A stretch of DNA of 64,000 nucleotides from Phellopilus nigrolimitatus (taxonomy: Eukaryota > Basidiomycota > Agaricomycetes > Hymenochaetales > Hymenochaetaceae). Positions 58,201-64,000 of the stretch are shown here, in pieces. Position 1 is the first letter of the stretch; the number at the start of each line of letters is the position of its first letter. Location of the stretch: assembly GCA_021029095.1 (NCBI GenBank), contig JAJOHG010000011.1, forward strand, positions 372,001 through 436,000, given 5' to 3'. Made by a program: the position numbers and the translations under genes. Under the pieces are notes generated by a model, which saw only the letters and a list, made by a program, of their open reading frames with translations, was not told where the DNA came from and did not search any database.

Positions 58201-59496
58201 TCCCGATGAACGTGTGGATGTCTTTTATCGGCGCGTCGGCTGCAACACATTTTTAGCAAAAGTATTGTTACATGCTTGCCCAAAGCTTACCATAGATCTC
58301 CGAGTCTAACCTGAGCAATTCATTGTCCGAACGCAGCTTCTGGCAGGCGGGTACCGCGACGCGCAGCTTCCAATCCGTTTCGCCATCAAGCTGATCTGTG
58401 CGTATGAAGCACGTGCCACTCGCGTCAGACGTGCGCAGGAGAACCATGTCCGCAGGTACGCGCTGGTTCTTTTCGAGGAACACGAAATCGCCGACGCGAA
58501 TCTTTGAACTTGGGATTGAGCGCGTGTGCGGGCCGCCGTCGGAGTGTAAAGGTGCACCTGCTTCTTCTTCTTCATCTGGTGAGTGGTCGTGCGATGGACG
58601 CGGAGAAGAGGACGGCTCGAGGATGAGGTACTTGGCCGAGTTGGCTTCCTTGTCGCGCAGATTGCGCTTGTAGTCGTCATGTGCCTCTTTCCCCATCGTT
58701 ACAACCAGGACAAAGGCGAGAGGAGCAACGTATGTCGAAAGAAATCCTGTTAATAAGTTAGCGATTTTCCTTAGTTAAATTACCAGGAGCAGATACTTGC
58801 CTATCTTGAGCTGCGGGACAAATTGCGAAAGCGCGACGAGTAGAAAGTACAGATTGAAGAAAAACTTGAACTGTTCATAGAGAACGATGGGCAGGAAGGT
58901 GAATACATTGTACTTTTGATTCCGCACGATGTTTGCAGGGAATTTATTCTGAAATTTATCTGCAGCGCGCCAGTGAATAGACGCCGATGGAATTTACAAT
59001 ATCAGAACGCGTACCAGGTGGCCGGAACGGTATAGTTCGCGACTTGTCTTTGGTCTTACTCGACCTCGACAAGAGACCTCCTCCGCTCGACTTGGAGTCC
59101 AAACTGCGCTGTCAAGTATTCGGATACTTTAACAACAAAATACGCACTCATTTAGAAGTCACTCACCGAACGTGCGATTCTCGACGCACCAGCTCTGCTT
59201 TCTCTGTGGCGCGATGAGTTGTCCTCGTCAATCTCATCCTCCCCTTCGTGTGCGCCAAGCAGAGTCTCCTCCTCATCAGGGTAGTCCTTGTAGTTGTTGA
59301 ACGAGGACGAGCGCACGGGCTTCTTGCCCTTGAACGCGGCTGCCGCTGCACGCGTAGACGCAGGCATTGTGCTGCCGCTGCTATCGCCTCCGTTCCAATT
59401 CGCGGTTCCGTTGGAACCCGCACTATCCCCTTCGCCCTGCAGCTGCGTATATCCGGCTCTGGTTCTCCCGATGGATTTGAGGGGGATATCAGGCAT
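55250..59496 (-). CDS. NEO1: P4-type ATPase, NEO1/ATP9-like phospholipid flippase (one frameshift)
   Basis: Fourteen exons (59167-59496, 59015-59108, 58801-58959, 58291-58746, 57837-58240, 57620-57780, 57458-57565, 57287-57399, 56559-57231, 55882-56510, 55761-55818, 55585-55708, 55441-55520, 55250-55383) give about 1173 aa. Landmarks: [48 protein letters not shown] (actuator loop), the phosphorylation site [18 protein letters not shown] (Asp ~526), [24 protein letters not shown] and [19 protein letters not shown], then membrane helices. The first two match the NEO1/ATP9 branch, which acts in Golgi/endosomal membranes and needs no Cdc50 subunit. The exon sum is one base too long: in exon 5 an extra base (GGG at 58199-58201) shifts the frame between HTFIGT and FSINSES. 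Intron 3 uses a GC donor (GCAAGT). Confidence 0.88.
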
Positions 59497-62400
59497 AGAA
59501 TGGCTGCTAGAAGCTTAAGATGGCCCGCGGGTATCGTAGCTTGGGTATAAAAAGACAGAAATCAGCAGAACTGTCCCATTTGTTGAGACTGTCGTCCTCG
59601 CTGCCGTCGACGGTGGTGTTGCCGCCCTGTCACTGTCGTTGTCGCTGTCGGGCGCGTCGCGCAGCCAGCTGCCATACCGGGATATGTGACGCGTAGCATG
59701 GTCACGTCATCTCTGCACGTGCGCGTATTCGTACGCGACGCGTCTTCAGTTTGATGTTCGACCGGCATGCGTGGCAGCTCTTTTTTCTCCTCACTCTCCC
59801 GCTCTCCGCGCCCATCCTCGCCAGCAAGGTTTTTTTTGTACAAGCACATACTTTCTGGGATTCAAGTACTTCTCATAAAAACTACTTGCTCCTTCAACCA
59901 TGCTTTTCTGGAGCCTCATGGGCGCTCTCTGCTGCCCTGCACAAGTCTTGATCGATCACAGCTCTGAGCTACTGATCACTCGCTGGCTGCTTCTGTCCGA
60001 AGAGACTTTCTAGCTGTTTTCACTAAGAGGATTCTCCGCTAGCCTGCACAGAATCGCGCTAGGCTTGCCAAGTTGCAGACGAGGAAGTCAATCGGTATGC
60101 CTCGCATTTGCAGAATTCTGCTGATCATGGGTCAGATAACAGTGATTTCAGGCGGACTGCTCTGATTTCTGGGCCTTGCTGAAAACATGCACCTCTGAGG
60201 AACATCGCGCTCGAGATCTGATCAATTTAGATAACGCTCGGACTCGCCGATCGCGGTCCCGCGCCTGCTGCCGGAGGCAGGCGACGGATGCAGACCGTGA
60301 ACCGTGTCGAGTCACGAGGAGGATAGGCAGGGCAGACGCGTAGATCCGGGGAGGGGCACCGAGATCGTTCACCGATAACTCGCAGACCGTGCCTCTACGC
60401 TTCTTTCTATTTCCGTGTGTCGTACCGCGTTAACAGGGGCACCCTTACGGAAGGGGTATACGTAGACATACGAGACATACGTGATGACAGGCGATGACGC
60501 GCTTGCTTCGACTTCCTGCCAGCACGCCTGTATCTCCGGCTCAGGATCGACACGAAGGGATTCCCGCTTTCGGCCAGTGCATCCTCGCGCAGATTGTGCT
60601 TCCGTCGGACGGCCTCGAGCGAGCAAGCTAGTGACGACGACTGTGACGTGCATACGCCGATAGCCAGGACCACGTTTCCCCCCTGCACAAGGACCGACAT
60701 TATCGGTGGCTTACGGCTGGAAGAGTGTGGATTACGGTCGTATTTGTTTAAATGGGAGATACAATGGGAGATACAGGTGTGCGAGGACTGGTGGAGCTTT
60801 CTCTTGCAGGTGAGCACATCTTCCAAGGATCACTGTCCTAGGTGTTTCATGCTTGGGCTTGATATATTCTTATTGAATAGATAGCCACTCGTTTCGCTTA
60901 CGGGGAAGCAAATTCGGCGCAGCTGACTCGACCCTATCTCCAGGAGCTCCTGACTCCGGCATTCACAGAGATGAAGGGACGCTGATCGCGACGACCACGC
61001 GCTTCGCTTTCCGGGGCTCGTGTCTCGCCCGGCTTCTCGCGAAAGGAAACACGTTTGAAACGCGACGACAACGCGCACGTCGCGACAGAAAAACCCTGAA
61101 ACTATCGGCGGCGTGCAAGCGCTCGCCCTTCCAATATCACTCAGTACATCTTCTCGTGTCGCTCGTGGTTGAACAGCCGGCATTGATAGGTTGCAACACC
61201 GGAAAGCTGCAGACGCGAGGATGCCTCGGCGATGCTGGGGGCGCTTTGAAGATGCACGAATTTGCGAGACGCCGCATAGAATGGAGTCCCTTTCGCTTGG
61301 AAGTGCTGATCTGAGGAGAAAGAGTTAAGAACCCGAGGACCCGTCAGCGCTACTTCCCGCAGCGCCTATCTAGGGACGTGCAGGAGGTTTACTACCAGAG
61401 TACTTTCCGACCTGTCCAGGCTGTTCCAGCGGCCCTGGCATATCTGCGAAGGTTAGGCTTCTCTCACATGCTAAGCTTCCGCGTCTGCTAAAGGCCATTT
61501 GATCGACTCCGTGTATCACGGCATATGTATATGCTTCCCGGCTACGGACCCATCCAGGCTCTTGGCGTCGTCCCCCCTTCGAGGTCTCTGTCCTCTTCCT
61601 CTTCCTCCATCACGCATCCGACACGCCTTCAAACTTTGTTCGCTCTCCACATTTCTGAATTCAAGAAAGACATGCGATGTTTCTGCTGCGCCGTATTGTA
61701 TTGGATAGGCGCCCCAGCAGCTGCAGCCCGCAGGGCCATCTGACGCGAAGACCTTCTGGCTGATACGACTAACCCTAATTCTCTTTTTCGTGATATCGTC
61801 CTCCGTGTCCCGTGCAGATGACATTACCCACCGCCACTCCCGCCGCGATTCTCCCTTATCTCGCGCGCGTTTTTTATTCGCTCGGACTCGTTTTATTTGC
61901 TCCGTGTTCCGGTTGGGCGTCGGCGTAGAAACGCATGTCGGTAACCCGTTGGGCGAACGTGCCAGAGTCAGGTGACCCGGACCGGAGTGCGCGGCGTCGT
62001 CGGCCTTCCTTTCAGCCAGTCTCATCAACCGGACTTCGGAGCTCGGATGTGCCTCCCGGAATCCGAAGCCGAAGCCGAAGCCAGGAACCGGCAGGCCATA
62101 TGGCACCCGCCGCGAGGCAGGTTCTGCCAGAGCTGAAATGATTTTTTTTTCTTTCTTTCTCTTTCTGGTTTTGTTGCTGTGTATGCGCTTGATCAGGGAG
62201 AAACGAAAAGCCGAGAGGTAACGCGACTCATAGCTGACTGATAGGAAGGACGCCCGATGAGGACTTTTATGTAAAGGATGTCCTGTTGTCCTGGATTTCA
62301 TTTCGTGTTCTCGTTTTCATTTCGGCGCATCGGGTCACTGCAACTGGACGTTTTTGGGGGGGCAGAGGGCACCTGCGCCCGCGCCACCGGGAATTCGAAC

Positions 62401-64000
62401 GGGAGAGGACGAATTCAGGAAGGCACGGGAGGGCGCCTCGAGGCCGGTTCTCTCGAAGCGAGGGCATCTTGGACGGGGGTTGGCGACCAAGGACGCGTCG
62501 GCCGGGGTCTCCCTCCCTCTCTTTGTTCATTCGGGTCTCGCTATCGCAGCACCGCGGGCAAGACGATTTCCGCCTTCCTCCTTCCGAAGCTTTTTTTCCC
62601 GATAGCACGAGAATACGCGAATTCGCCGAAGGCGCGAAGCGTGCACGAAATGAACGCGAGTGTGCGGGTTCGTGGTTCTTGGGGGATCACTGGGTGGGCT
62701 TCGCGGACCCAGGCGGGGGCTCAGGCGGTGGCTCAGGCTGGCTTCGCAATGGGTGCAGTCCTTTCGCGGGCGCATCCCATGCGTCCTTTACTTTTGGATC
62801 CCCGGAATAAAACCGTCTTCGCGTCGCGCGTTGTGCTTTGTCTTCGTGGTCTGAGTTTATTGTTGCTGTCGGACTTGCGGGTTGGGTGTTGATGGGGGTG
62901 TCTACTTTATCTGTTATTGGATACGCGCGTCTTGTATGGAGAGAGTAGCGCGGGCATGTACGTGTAGTTCGCTCGCGCGCGCGCGCGAATGCAAAGGCGC
63001 TCTGGGAACCCGGGGGGTGGGGCGCTGTTCATTACATAGAGCACAGGATACATACGGGCATATTGCATGTTCGCCATGCCCAAGATGGGCTAGCGCGGCG
63101 TGTGATTATTCCGGACTGTATGCAGCGTCTGTATTCTTCGAGGGGAGATAAGTACAAGTGGGAGATAAGTGCGGGCGGGTTAGCCGGACGGACTGGGGTT
63201 CGTGCTAAGAATACATGCGACACTGGTATAAAAATGAGACGCTGGGTGTGGCTGGCGAGAACTGGGGACTGGGGACTGGGACGAAGCGGCGTGACGTCGG
63301 CGAAACCGCACGGTTTATTGGCCAGCGCGCGGAAAGTAACGCGGCGAATCGCGCGCAGGCCGTGTACATGTAAAGACTACCGTTTGGTTACGGGTTGCTT
63401 GTAGCTTTTTACGCGCTGCTGTTTTTTCTGTTCCGACGCGTTCGAATTATGTATCATATATCATTTTGCGTTGCGACTGCTTGTACTTTAGTCCAGGGGT
63501 CCTCGGCTCGGCTAGCGACAGTGTATAATATAAGTAATGCCACGGGCCTCGGGCGGCATGCATATGGCAGGAATTGATGGCACGAGTGGGATATGAGTTC
63601 TTTTTTGTCGGCATGGACGCAGAATGGACTCTGAAGTGGAGTAGAAGGGCTTCGCACGTTTGGGCTGTACGTAGGTTGCTGGAACGAAGGGGCTTCGGTG
63701 TGTCTGAGAACGGGCACGAAATGAAGGAGATGAAGAAATGAGGAAGGGAATAACGTGGAAATGAGGGAGGCAAGGGAGGCAAGGGAGGCAAGAGCTGGGT
63801 GTATGCGCGGCAGAGTATAAGTTGACAAGCAGAAGCGAGAAAGACGGGAACGTGCGGGTGACGGCTATTACTATTAGGTCCTTATTACATCCCACATCTA
63901 AAGCACCTCCTTCCTCCTTCCCCTCCCTCCTCCCTCTCGTCCTATCACGGCCACCCTCTCCCCGCCCTCAAACGACCCTAACGAACGACTCAAATGCCCG
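59497..64000. other. 4.5 kb without a supported gene
   Basis: It begins with the NEO1 5' flank; a plus-strand TATAAAAAG lies near 59545. The rest is GC-rich, with frames on both strands that are Arg/Ser/Pro-rich and lack splice structure or family motifs (largest 61516-62301, minus). Simple repeats include a CG run at 62971-62987, TTTTTTTTTCTTTCTTTCTC at about 62142, and AGGGAGGCA tandem units at 63765-63790. A strong pyrimidine tract (63905-63965) at the right edge looks like the leader or promoter of a plus-strand gene starting beyond the window. I found no tRNA, rRNA or transposon ends here. Confidence 0.4.

Noticed and set aside
61516..62301. 261-codon minus-strand frame
   Set aside because: Arg/Ser/Lys-rich composition from GC-rich DNA, low-complexity GFGFGFGF, no introns, no domain. 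Overlapping long frames exist on the other strand.
1..64000. tRNA, rRNA or CRISPR features
   Set aside because: I looked for tRNA B-box-like strings and regular repeat-spacer patterns and found none convincing. A covariance-model scan could still reveal a small RNA.

Overview
The window is nuclear DNA of a filamentous basidiomycete fungus, probably an Agaricomycete. Genes carry many 45-65 nt GT-AG introns, and the gene set fits: a QDE-1/Rdp1-type RNA-dependent RNA polymerase, Nst1, a NEO1 flippase, a La protein and Dal5-like permeases. Exon models were built by hand from splice signals, reading frame and family motifs. Unless stated, the exon sums close in frame.

Layout. 1-7.7 kb: two copies (A, B) of a repeated block carrying a small orphan gene, around an intact secreted TIM-barrel hydrolase-like gene (2478-4469). 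7.9-18.5 kb: a Dal5-type transporter (-), the RNA-silencing RdRP (-) and a La protein (+). 18.8-26.9 kb: three tandem paralogous MFS transporters (-). 27.3-31.8 kb: an acylaminoacyl-peptidase (-) and a BTB protein (+) sharing a divergent promoter region. 31.8-37.2 kb: a third, inverted and circularly permuted copy (C) of the repeat block, with small TIR elements. 37.8-49.9 kb: a host gene broken by a Ty1/copia retrotransposon (5-bp TSD, LTRs of equal length that read identically). That retrotransposon is itself hit twice by the same 2,644-bp hAT-like element, once in the coding region and once in the 3' LTR, in opposite orientations, each with a perfect 8-bp TSD. 50.6-59.5 kb: NST1 (+) and NEO1 (-), convergent. 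59.5-64 kb: GC-rich sequence with no gene I can support.

The most notable material is the nested mobile DNA. The hAT-like element has no recognisable transposase. Instead it carries coding-looking host-type sequence with a retained intron, so it looks like a gene-capturing (Pack-type) hAT element mobilised recently in trans. The A/B/C blocks show a second process: repeated copying of the 3' end of the neighbouring transporter joined to an orphan gene, with one copy permuted as if a tandem unit or circle had been re-inserted.
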